Shown: piece by piece, positions 7,634 to 13,774 of the stretch
How positions within the stretch are numbered: position 1 is the first letter of the stretch
How the letters are laid out: each line of letters begins with the position of its first letter
Source: VMCP01 sp964645755
GTDB lineage: Bacteria; Bacteroidota; Bacteroidia; NS11-12g; UBA955
Reading direction: 5' to 3'
DNA length: 13,774 bases
Assembly: GCA_964645755.1 (NCBI GenBank)
Contig: CAZYBT010000072.1
Span: 1-13,774, forward strand
Notes under the pieces: model-generated
Databases searched by the model: none
What the model was told of the DNA's origin: nothing
What the model saw: only the letters and a program-made list of their open reading frames with translations
Program-made: the position numbers and the translations under genes

Positions 7634-7953
7634 ATAGAATTGACCAACTCAATGATTTTTTGAAAGATACGCCGAATGATCCATTCCTTCATTATGCTCT
7701 CGCTCAAGAATATTACAAATTGAATTTAAAAGACGACGCATTATCAAAATACACAGAGCTCACAGAGAAGTTTCCGAAATACGTTGGAACTTATTATCAT
7801 TTTGGAAAGCTCCATTTAGAACTCAAAAATAAAGACCAAGCAATGGTTATTTTTGAACAAGGAATCGAAATTGCAAAAGAACTAAAAGACCAACACAGCT
7901 TGGCAGAATTACAAAGTGCAAAATTAGAACTTTTATACGACGACGACGATTGA
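7630..7953 (+). CDS. Small tetratricopeptide-repeat protein
   Basis: This small protein of 107 residues has no signal peptide and should be cytoplasmic. It contains two TPR units, about 17-50 (DPFLHYALAQEYYKLNLKDDALSKY onward) and 51-84 (YVGTYYHFGKLHLELKNKDQAMVIF onward), plus a capping helix near 86-103 and a tail of four aspartates. TPR arrays bind partner proteins; the partner is unknown. The ATGA overlap with the upstream DUF5683 gene marks it as the last gene of the hydrolase-parA-parB-DUF5683 transcript, and a strong terminator follows 20 bases after the stop. It is small for a TPR protein but has no sign of truncation. Confidence 0.85.
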   Translation: MNRIDQLNDFLKDTPNDPFLHYALAQEYYKLNLKDDALSKYTELTEKFPKYVGTYYHFGKLHLELKNKDQAMVIFEQGIEIAKELKDQHSLAELQSAKLELLYDDDD

Positions 7954-7973
7954 TATGCCAATCAGAATGAAAT

Positions 7974-8006
7974 AAAAAAAGGTGCGAAACATTTCGCACC
8001 TTTTTT
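7974..8006. terminator. Bidirectional intrinsic terminator
   Basis: A perfect 8-bp stem GGTGCGAA / TTCGCACC (7981-7988 and 7993-8000) with the 4-base loop ACAT is preceded by seven A (7974-7980) and followed by six T (8001-8006). It can therefore terminate on both strands. It lies between the convergent TPR gene (stop at 7953) and the Bax-inhibitor-1 gene (stop at 8030) and should end both transcripts. Confidence 0.92.
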
Positions 8007-8029
8007 ATGAAACTATAAATTGATTTAAA

Positions 8030-8806
8030 TCAATCTCTACTTTGAAGTTTGGCTAACAATCTCAAAATTTCAAGGTATAACCATATTAATGTGGCCAACA
8101 AACCAACACTCGCAAACCATTCCATGTACTTTGGAGCACCTTGCTCGGCTTGTTGTTCGATGAATGTAAAATCAAGAATTAAATTAAAAGCCGCAATTCC
8201 TGCAACAACTGCTGAAATACCTATTGATAGCATTGAGTTACCTGCATAAAAATTCGACAATGAGTGAGCCCCGAAAAGGTTCATCACCATCATAATCAAA
8301 TAAAATACACCAACACCCATTGTTGCAAATACAATAATTTTCGTAAACATTGGTGTTGCTCTCAACAAACCACTTCTATATGCCAACAACATGATAGCAA
8401 AAATAAGCAGGGTAATACCCACTGCTTGAATCACTATTCCTGGGTACATCAATTCAAAAAACATCGAAATTGAACCCAATAATACACCTTCTGCAGCGGC
8501 ATAAATTGGAGCCAAGTATGGTGACCATGATTTTTTGAACATCATGATTAAAATCGAAACGAACCCAATAATCAGCCCTCCAATCATGTATCCTTGAACA
8601 CCATTGTTAATTGCATAACTCATTCTGTCAATCGCTTCCATTGAAGCAACCCCTGAAAACTTGTTCCAAACCCATAAAGCAGGCACAAGCAAAGTAGCAA
8701 ACAATAAAATTGATTTGTTAATGGTCCCTTGTAAGGTCATTGATCCTTCATAAGACGTGCTTCTTGCACTGTCAAATACTTTTTCGGAAAATAATGGACT
8801 AGACAT
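8030..8806 (-). CDS. Bax inhibitor-1/YccA family membrane protein
   Basis: This 258-residue integral membrane protein belongs to the Bax-inhibitor-1 superfamily, YccA-like branch. Members are pH-sensitive calcium-leak channels or modulators of membrane proteases; the function in Bacteroidota is not established. Seven hydrophobic segments are visible near 31-49, 71-91, 97-117, 124-143, 156-177, 192-213 and 231-251. Family features include MTLQGTINKS (23-32) before the first helix, SPYLAPIYAAAEG (95-107), the LILDFTFIEQ stretch with acidic residues in helix 6 (209-218), and APKYMEWFASVGLLATLIWLYLE (from 224). The ATG at 8806 gives the usual short soluble N-terminus. The T9SS cargo gene lies 39 bases upstream on the same strand, so read-through transcription is possible. 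A TACATTTG box (8855-8862) may provide its own promoter. Confidence 0.93.
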   Translation of the reverse strand: MSSPLFSEKVFDSARSTSYEGSMTLQGTINKSILLFATLLVPALWVWNKFSGVASMEAIDRMSYAINNGVQGYMIGGLIIGFVSILIMMFKKSWSPYLAPIYAAAEGVLLGSISMFFELMYPGIVIQAVGITLLIFAIMLLAYRSGLLRATPMFTKIIVFATMGVGVFYLIMMVMNLFGAHSLSNFYAGNSMLSIGISAVVAGIAAFNLILDFTFIEQQAEQGAPKYMEWFASVGLLATLIWLYLEILRLLAKLQSRD

Positions 8807-8845
8807 ATATATCTGTTTTAAATATTATTTCAATAATACACTAAT

Positions 8846-11800
8846 TTATCGTAACAAATGTAAAGTTCCGTTGAATTGGTATATTTTATCTTTGTAATTT
8901 TTAAATTCTACATGATACACATATACCCCATCAGGTGCAATTTTTGAAGCGTAAGTTCCATCCCACCCTTGACTAACATTGTTAGTTTCGAAAACTTTTT
9001 CACCCCAACGATTAAAAATTGTGAGTTTATAATCCTTGCCACCGGAACATTCTGGCTTAAATACTTCATTTCTACCATTCGCATCTGGTGTAAATGCGTT
9101 AGGAATGAAAATAATTGGATCGTAATAAAGAATAATATCATTGCTCCATGAAACCCTATCTCCATTTAATTCATATGCTTTGATCCTATATCGCTGACCA
9201 TAATGGTCCATCCCATTGCTAAAACTGTCTGTTTCTGGTTGAGAATAAGTATTGTATAAAACATAACCAGACTTATCTTCTAATTGTCGATACAATTCAT
9301 ATTTCGATACGCCGTTGTTCCATCCTAAATATGGAGAGAATGTAAACGCCATGCTAAGGGGTCCAGTTTTTTCGCCAGTTAACAGCACACTCGTATTGAT
9401 ATTAGAGTATACAGAATCTCCACATTCATTTAATGTTACAAATCTATAGTCATATGCGAATTCATCCGCCAATACACCATTGTCGTTGTACAATGTATCA
9501 GAATATACTGCAGTGCCAATGTCCCAAAATTCATCGAAGCCATATTTCCTTCTCTGTACAATTAAATTTCGCTGATTTCTCGGTGCTTGAATCAATTGAT
9601 ATTGTATCACTGTTTGAGCATCCTTCAAAGGTGGCGGAGAAACTGTTACCCATTTACTGATAATCTTTGGATTGTCATAAAAAATAAGTTTAGAAATAGT
9701 GTCACCCAGGCAACCTTTATCTGAAACTTCTACAACTGAGACCTTTTTGATAGGTGCCATTGAATCCCAATCAATAATTCCCATTCCTGTTGAACCAGGA
9801 TTGGTAGAAAACTTACCTCCTGTTAACTGCCAAGAGTATTTCGAAGTCAAAACCCCAGTAATGCTGTAAACATATCCATTCAAATTAGGGAAACACACAA
9901 CGCTGTCACCCAACATTGGGGTAAACAATGGTTTTGGATTGATAGTTAAAGTGGTCGAATACCAGGGTCCAATACATCCCCATTTTGAAATTTGTCTCGC
10001 TTTAAAATTAAAAGTTCCGAATATATCAATGTCTAATTGAATAGTTTTTTGCACCTGTCCGCCACCTATATCCTTCGATAATTTTTTGAAATTTATTCCT
10101 GAGGTAATAAACTCAATTGAATCACCATTGTCAATAATCCAATTGAATAAATTTACCCATTGTTTATTTTGACAGATTTCCGGTTGAACAGCGAGTGGGA
10201 ATAAATTGGTAGATGGAATGGGATGTTTGACTACATTTATCTTATGAACAGGGCTTAAACAAGGGAGGTTTGATATGGAGTCATATGCTCTCGATTGTAC
10301 GCCAATCCATCCAAGGCCTGTTGCACCCCAATTTGCAACAACATCTGGAATTGTATTCATCGAGGTGATTGAACCACCGAAAATTGTCCATGTGTAGTCT
10401 TCTCCACTTACCTTTTTAACCCGATATTTCACATTATTTGTCAATTCGCAAAGACTTGAATCCCCAATTGGTTTTTGACCGATTAAGGCATGTGTTTTGC
10501 GGATTTGCAAGAATGTAGTGTCAATGCAGCCAAATCGATCTGTCATGGTCACTTGAACCGCTCCATTCCCAAGGGCTCCCCAATCTGCCAACGCTTGTGA
10601 ATCATTTTTTACAACAATCTTGGAACCACCAAAAATATTCCAACTGTATTTTGCTTTCCAGCCAAGGTTGGACACAGTGTACTCAATGTTCTTGTTGTTA
10701 GGACAAACAGAAATTGGCCCATCTAATTTCGGTTTTTGATTCGGGGCTTTGACAATGTGTAATGTATCGATTGGACTTTTACAACCGGCAGCATTTTCAG
10801 CGAAAACACTTACAAACCCCTGGTTTGAAGTATTCCAAAAAACTTTTAATTTCTCGAAACTTCCCGCAACTAAACCATTATTGAATCCGCCGTTGATTCC
10901 CCAAGTATACTTCTCTCCTGTTACACCAACAATTTCATAAGTTTCTAAAGTCTCAAAACAAATTGTATCTTTACCCGAAATATTGGGTTTTGAAGGTGCT
11001 AGAGTAAGAGTCACAGGGTATTCAATTGGCACACTTGGACAACCCCATCGACTCGAAACTGCAAGTTTTACGATTCCTTGAGTCGAATTGCCCCAATTTA
11101 CAGTGATGGATTTTCCTGTATTCACCCCAACAATCAATCCACCAGTGACAGACCAAGAATACCGATGCCCAGTATCGTGGTTTGTCATTGTGTAAACCAC
11201 ACCTTTTTGATTTTGACAGGCCGATATTGGCCCAGTGATTTTTTCGGTAGCTACAAAAGGCTTCACCTTGATCATCACATTTTCATTGATGAATTTTGAG
11301 GGACATCCATTGTCGAAGGCCTCAAATGTTACACGGAATGTATCTTTTGTAGGGATATTGCAATCGGGCTTCCAGCAAAACTTACTGGTAACTTTCTTCT
11401 TACCTGCATTTTTTGCAGGCGTTAGTGTAGCCTTCGTAAATGCATATCCGTTAGTTCCAGAAATAATATCAGAATAAGCTTGTAAGGTAATAATCTGTCC
11501 GGTATCTTTTGAATCCACTGCCGATACATCATAACAAAAAGACTCTCCCGCTTCAACTGTCCAAAATCGAGTTCCTTTTTGATATTGCATGATTGGTTTG
11601 TTGTTCGGACTACAATTGATAACCAAAATTTGTAAATCTAAACGAACAGAGGAAATTGCCACTCCTGCTCTCCATTCTGTTACTTCAATTGCAACGGCGA
11701 ACCTGCCCGCAACTTTCGACAAATAAGTGGTCAATCCATTAAATGCGTCAACAGACGCAATTCCTGAATTTCCAAAAGGTTTACTTGCCGAGTACCCTGG

Positions 11801-12532
11801 ATTGTAGTCAACATTTTGAGGATTGTACATTGTTGTGTAACATATGTCAACGGTTGGATTCGTCATCGAGGCACCTTGCCACGGTGTAACCAATTTATAA
11901 GACAATGAATCTCCATCAGGATCTATGGCTCTGTTTCTGATTGTTGTTGTATCGTTTTTACAAATAAATGGAACTGGAATATCTTGGAAATATGGAGAGC
12001 TATTTTGAATTTTTGTCGACGGAATAAACCCAAAATATGTTTGACCCTGATAGGCACTTCCACCCTGATCTTGCAGATTGTTCTGCGTATTCCTACAACA
12101 TCTTTCCCATTTCAAATAATACCCCTGAGTGGTTACGGGAAGAGAGATAATTGTTTCATAAATTCCTTGTTCCAAGCAGGCATTTGCAACTTCTGGGCAA
12201 TTGGTGTTGCCAACTGGGTCAACTTTTTTACGACTTAAAATTTTTACAGAATAGCTCGTATAAATCGATTTGTCTTGATTGTAAACACAGAGTGTAATTT
12301 TATCTTCGAACGGTCTCTCGTCGGTTGTTCCGTCTTTCGAACAATCGCGATATGCGTATAGATTTACGCGATATTGAGTGATTGAACCATTCGTTCCTAA
12401 CCATCGGTAAGTCAAAAATCCGCCCACCAAATGCGATGCATTCGCGTAATTTGCCGCAAAAACAAGAAAAATAATGGCTATTTTTTGTACGATCGACTTC
12501 AACGTGTTCAATTTCTCTACTAATATAGACAA
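8846..12532 (-). CDS. T9SS type B sorting domain protein with PKD-like repeats (secreted surface protein)
   Basis: This is a 1228-residue secreted protein. A signal peptide core IAIIFLVFAANYANA (18-32) precedes SHLVGG. An N-terminal module (33 to about 430), typical of large Bacteroidota CHU_C proteins, contains AYRDCS (60-65), ERCCRN (143-148) and a DPDGDSLSYKL segment (204-214). Five clear PKD-like repeats (about 434-770 and 870-955) carry a YxWxxxGG motif at 458, 542, 629, 713 and 899; a diverged sixth unit occupies about 780-866. Two fibronectin-III-like units follow (about 960-1050 and 1055-1136), then the C-terminal type B sorting signal. It is probably exported by the type IX system and displayed or released as an adhesin or matrix protein; no enzyme domain is visible. 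There is no ATG at the 5' end. In-frame TTG codons at 12532, 12511 and 12502 are candidate starts, after a TAG at 12542-12544. I report the longest and number from it; 12502 gives the most compact signal peptide (MKSIVQK onward). Confidence 0.93.
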   Translation of the reverse strand: MSILVEKLNTLKSIVQKIAIIFLVFAANYANASHLVGGFLTYRWLGTNGSITQYRVNLYAYRDCSKDGTTDERPFEDKITLCVYNQDKSIYTSYSVKILSRKKVDPVGNTNCPEVANACLEQGIYETIISLPVTTQGYYLKWERCCRNTQNNLQDQGGSAYQGQTYFGFIPSTKIQNSSPYFQDIPVPFICKNDTTTIRNRAIDPDGDSLSYKLVTPWQGASMTNPTVDICYTTMYNPQNVDYNPGYSASKPFGNSGIASVDAFNGLTTYLSKVAGRFAVAIEVTEWRAGVAISSVRLDLQILVINCSPNNKPIMQYQKGTRFWTVEAGESFCYDVSAVDSKDTGQIITLQAYSDIISGTNGYAFTKATLTPAKNAGKKKVTSKFCWKPDCNIPTKDTFRVTFEAFDNGCPSKFINENVMIKVKPFVATEKITGPISACQNQKGVVYTMTNHDTGHRYSWSVTGGLIVGVNTGKSITVNWGNSTQGIVKLAVSSRWGCPSVPIEYPVTLTLAPSKPNISGKDTICFETLETYEIVGVTGEKYTWGINGGFNNGLVAGSFEKLKVFWNTSNQGFVSVFAENAAGCKSPIDTLHIVKAPNQKPKLDGPISVCPNNKNIEYTVSNLGWKAKYSWNIFGGSKIVVKNDSQALADWGALGNGAVQVTMTDRFGCIDTTFLQIRKTHALIGQKPIGDSSLCELTNNVKYRVKKVSGEDYTWTIFGGSITSMNTIPDVVANWGATGLGWIGVQSRAYDSISNLPCLSPVHKINVVKHPIPSTNLFPLAVQPEICQNKQWVNLFNWIIDNGDSIEFITSGINFKKLSKDIGGGQVQKTIQLDIDIFGTFNFKARQISKWGCIGPWYSTTLTINPKPLFTPMLGDSVVCFPNLNGYVYSITGVLTSKYSWQLTGGKFSTNPGSTGMGIIDWDSMAPIKKVSVVEVSDKGCLGDTISKLIFYDNPKIISKWVTVSPPPLKDAQTVIQYQLIQAPRNQRNLIVQRRKYGFDEFWDIGTAVYSDTLYNDNGVLADEFAYDYRFVTLNECGDSVYSNINTSVLLTGEKTGPLSMAFTFSPYLGWNNGVSKYELYRQLEDKSGYVLYNTYSQPETDSFSNGMDHYGQRYRIKAYELNGDRVSWSNDIILYYDPIIFIPNAFTPDANGRNEVFKPECSGGKDYKLTIFNRWGEKVFETNNVSQGWDGTYASKIAPDGVYVYHVEFKNYKDKIYQFNGTLHLLR
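8849..9118 (-). other. CHU_C / type B T9SS C-terminal sorting domain
   Basis: Residues 1139-1228 form the gliding-motility-associated C-terminal domain. The order is FIPNAFTPDANGRNEVFKP (1142-1160), YKLTIFNRWGEKVFET (1168-1183), GWDGTY (1189-1194), APDGVYVYHVEF (1199-1210) and a terminal FNGTLHLLR. FxPNAFTPDgdG..D.F, IFNRWG..VFE, WDG and PdGvYvY are the family landmarks, all present. One variation is the acidic-poor ANGRNEVF in place of the usual GDGxNDxF. This signal directs the protein through the type IX secretion system; unlike type A it is often not accompanied by cleavage motifs near the end. Confidence 0.93.
8855..8862 (-). promoter_or_regulatory. Possible -7 element for the Bax-inhibitor-1 gene
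   Basis: On the minus strand this reads TACATTTG, matching TAnnTTTG, about 49 bases upstream of the ATG at 8806 and inside the last codons of the upstream gene. I see no TTG at the expected -33 spacing, so it is only a half-match. Confidence 0.28.
9668..11233 (-). repeat. Array of PKD-like protein repeats
   Basis: These bases encode residues 434-955 of the secreted protein, a tandem array of beta-sandwich units of about 80-90 residues. Each unit starts with a Gly/Pro-Ile plus Cys segment (for example GPISACQN, GKDTICFE, GPISVCPN, GDSSLCEL, GDSVVCFP). It continues with YxWxxxGG (YSWSVTGG, YTWGINGG, YSWNIFGG, YTWTIFGG, YSWQLTGG), then a V/A-x-W segment (VNWGNS, VFWNTS, ADWGAL, ANWGAT, IDWDSM), and often ends near a second Cys (WGC, AGC, FGC, KGC). 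The two cysteines probably form a disulphide in each unit. The unit near 780-866 lacks the YxW core and is diverged. The repeats differ strongly in sequence, so they are old rather than recent duplications. Confidence 0.8.
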
Positions 12533-12555
12533 AAAATATGCCTAAAAAGTTACTG

Positions 12556-12566
12556 ATAGTGACTAT
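12556..12566. promoter_or_regulatory. Small palindrome in the divergent spacer, possible operator
   Basis: ATAGTGACTAT is a perfect inverted repeat (ATAGT / ACTAT around a central G) in the 61-base spacer between the divergent T9SS-cargo and glycosyltransferase genes. The stretch ACTATTTT also recurs 18 bases apart (12562-12569 and 12580-12587). A dimeric regulator could bind here, but 5-bp arms of mostly A/T arise easily by chance, and neither gene has a clear complete promoter in this spacer. Confidence 0.2.
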
Positions 12567-12593
12567 TTTTATGAAAAAAACTATTTTCGCGGT

Positions 12594-13664
12594 ATGATGT
12601 ACAAATCCGATTGCCTTCACTTTTTGGGACATGTTCCTTGCAAACCCCATAAAAAACAAGGCTTTCACTGTGAAAATTGCCCAGAATACACCCAAATTGA
12701 AAAGCGAATTTTAATTATCAAACTTGGTGCCATGGGTGATGTTATTCGAACAACTCCCCTGATTACGCGATACAAAAAACTTTTTCCATCTGCCAAATTT
12801 ACATGGATCACTTTGTTTCCTGACATTTTGCCAAAAAATGAAATTCATGAAATCTACAAACTGAGCATTGAGGCAGTTTTATATGTTCAAAATACGGATT
12901 GGGACATTGCCATCAACCTCGACAAAGAAAAAGAAGCTAGTGGGTTGTTAAAAATGGTGTCTGCGAAAGAAAAATATGGCTACATTTTGAGGGACGGAGC
13001 TTCTCAACCTGTCAACGAACTTGCAAATCATAAATTCCAGACTGGACTATTCGATGATGTGAGCCAAGCCAATACCAAAAATTATTGTACAGAAATTTTC
13101 GAATTGTGTGGCATGGAATATCATGGAGAACCCTACTTGCTTGACAACCATGCCGACAAAGGATTTACGTGGAATTTAGATCACAGCAAAAAAATAATCG
13201 GTTTGAACACTGGGTGCGGTGATCGATGGACAACCAGACTCTGGAGTATTGAAAAATGGGTTGAGCTGATTCAACTGATTCAAAATGCTGGATACCATCC
13301 GTTATTATTAGGCGGGGCCCAAGAACACGATAGAAACCTCGAAATTCAACAAAAAAGTGGTGCTGAATATCTTGGTCATTTTCCGTTGAATAAGTTTATT
13401 CATCTTATAGACCAATGTGATTTGGTAGTGACGCAAGTAACTATGGGAATGCATTTAACTCTGGGTTTAGGCAAGAAAATTGTGCTCATGAACAATATTT
13501 TCAATCCGCACGAATTTGATTTATTCAACAAGGGTGAAATTGTTCAACCGCCAAAACCTTGTCAATGCTTTTATTTGGGTCAGTGCAAAACAGGAATTTC
13601 GTGCATGGAAGACATTGATCATCAAACGGTTTTCGATTCTATTGAACGAGTTTTGGCAAAATAA
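12594..13664 (+). CDS. Glycosyltransferase family 9 (heptosyltransferase-like) protein
   Basis: This 356-residue protein belongs to glycosyltransferase family 9, the GT-B fold family of ADP-heptose:LPS heptosyltransferases. The N-terminal Rossmann domain starts with ILIIKLGAMGDVIRTTPL (39-56), the acceptor-side signature. The C-terminal nucleotide-sugar domain includes IGLNTGCGDRWTTRLW (202-217), HPLLLGGAQEHDRN (235-248), LIDQCDLVVTQVTMGMHL (271-288) and LGKKIVLMNNIFNPHEF (292-308). It has no signal peptide, so it should act at the cytoplasmic face of the inner membrane. Before the Rossmann domain is an extension with four cysteines, C7, C16, C26 and C29 (CKPHKKQGFHCENC for the last three), and the C-terminus has four more (C323, C325, C331, C337). 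Together these could bind a metal. The ATGATG at 12594 is the only sensible start keeping the extension. The acceptor is unknown; no other LPS genes are nearby. Confidence 0.9.
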   Translation: MMYKSDCLHFLGHVPCKPHKKQGFHCENCPEYTQIEKRILIIKLGAMGDVIRTTPLITRYKKLFPSAKFTWITLFPDILPKNEIHEIYKLSIEAVLYVQNTDWDIAINLDKEKEASGLLKMVSAKEKYGYILRDGASQPVNELANHKFQTGLFDDVSQANTKNYCTEIFELCGMEYHGEPYLLDNHADKGFTWNLDHSKKIIGLNTGCGDRWTTRLWSIEKWVELIQLIQNAGYHPLLLGGAQEHDRNLEIQQKSGAEYLGHFPLNKFIHLIDQCDLVVTQVTMGMHLTLGLGKKIVLMNNIFNPHEFDLFNKGEIVQPPKPCQCFYLGQCKTGISCMEDIDHQTVFDSIERVLAK

Positions 13665-13697
13665 CCCTTGTTTCAGTAGACTGATTTCAATAAATAT

Positions 13698-13728
13698 TTG
13701 GAAAAATCACAACATTTATTTATTTTTG
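13698..13728 (+). promoter_or_regulatory. Bacteroidota-type promoter of the tRNA gene
   Basis: A TTG (13698-13700, preceded by T) and TATTTTTG (13721-13728) are separated by 20 bases. This agrees with the Bacteroidota primary-sigma consensus TTTG, 19-21 bases, TAnnTTTG. Transcription would begin around 13733-13736, a few bases before the tRNA 5' end at 13739, as expected for an independently expressed tRNA gene with a short leader. Confidence 0.75.
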
Positions 13729-13738
13729 CACCCTCTTT

Positions 13739-13774
13739 GGCGAGGTAGCTCAGGTGGTTAGAGCGCAGGATTCA
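13739..13774 (+). tRNA. tRNA-Met (elongator), 5' part only
   Basis: The sequence starting GGCGAGG forms the 5' acceptor strand, followed by TA, a D-arm with stem GCTC/GAGC and loop AGGTGGTTA, G26, the 5' anticodon stem CAGGA and TT at 32-33. The window ends after the first two anticodon bases, CA. Anticodon CAT (Met) is the most likely completion: the body resembles Bacteroidota elongator tRNA-Met, whereas a CAA or CAG leucine tRNA usually has a different acceptor end. The 3' half, and hence proof of identity, lies outside the window. Confidence 0.85.

Noticed and set aside
8823..8838. Inverted repeat TATTATT / AATAATA between the T9SS cargo and Bax-inhibitor-1 genes as a terminator
   Set aside because: It is a purely A/T stem with a two-base gap, too weak for an intrinsic terminator and expected by chance in AT-rich spacers.
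12300..12695. Minus-strand open frame of 131 codons overlapping the start of the T9SS cargo and glycosyltransferase genes
   Set aside because: It overlaps two well-supported genes, has no recognisable family features and has Arg/Ile/Phe-rich composition typical of a shadow frame.
13670..13690. Short hairpin CAGT-AG-ACTG after the glycosyltransferase stop as a terminator
   Set aside because: It has a four-base stem, a two-base loop and no proper T-run, so it is not credible as a terminator.
13516..13761. Plus-strand open frame overlapping the glycosyltransferase 3' end, the tRNA promoter and the tRNA
   Set aside because: It crosses a real coding end, a promoter and a tRNA gene, and encodes no recognisable domain.

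Overview
The window reads as chromosomal DNA from a member of the phylum Bacteroidota, probably an environmental Chitinophagales-, Saprospirales- or Sphingobacteriales-like lineage; I cannot resolve it further. Three things point there. A large secreted protein ends in the gliding-motility-associated (CHU_C, type B) signal of the type IX secretion system. A DUF5683 gene follows parAB, a Bacteroidota arrangement. The tRNA promoter matches the Bacteroidota TTG / TAnnTTTG consensus at the expected spacing. The DNA is AT-rich throughout and I see no compositional island, insertion sequence, phage gene or CRISPR array.

Layout. Bases 1-1463 hold the 3' two thirds of recG, cut by the window edge. 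Then mlaE and mlaF (1508-3008, +) encode the permease and ATPase of an MCE-type lipid transporter. They converge on, and overlap by 11 bp, a lone minus-strand peptide-binding-type ABC transporter substrate-binding protein (2998-4731). Nine bases separate that gene's start from a divergent five-gene plus-strand cluster (4741-7953): UPF0173 metal-dependent hydrolase, parA, parB, DUF5683 membrane protein and a small TPR protein. The genes are coupled by gaps or overlaps of a few bases and closed by a strong bidirectional terminator at 7974-8006. On the other side of it lie a minus-strand Bax-inhibitor-1/YccA membrane protein (8030-8806) and, upstream of that, a 1228-residue secreted multidomain protein with PKD-like repeats and a T9SS sorting domain (8846-12532, no ATG start). 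A family 9 glycosyltransferase with cysteine clusters at both ends (12594-13664, +) diverges from it. The window ends inside a tRNA gene, most likely elongator tRNA-Met, behind a well-formed promoter.

How the parts work together. Most genes are housekeeping: replication-fork repair (RecG), chromosome segregation (ParAB), envelope lipid transport (MlaEF) and translation (tRNA). The surface-related part is the T9SS cargo adhesin and perhaps the glycosyltransferase, which may act on lipopolysaccharide or other surface glycans. No gene-free stretch exceeds 75 bases. I found no convincing undescribed system; the points worth a second look concern gene context, start codons, regulatory sites and cysteine motifs.
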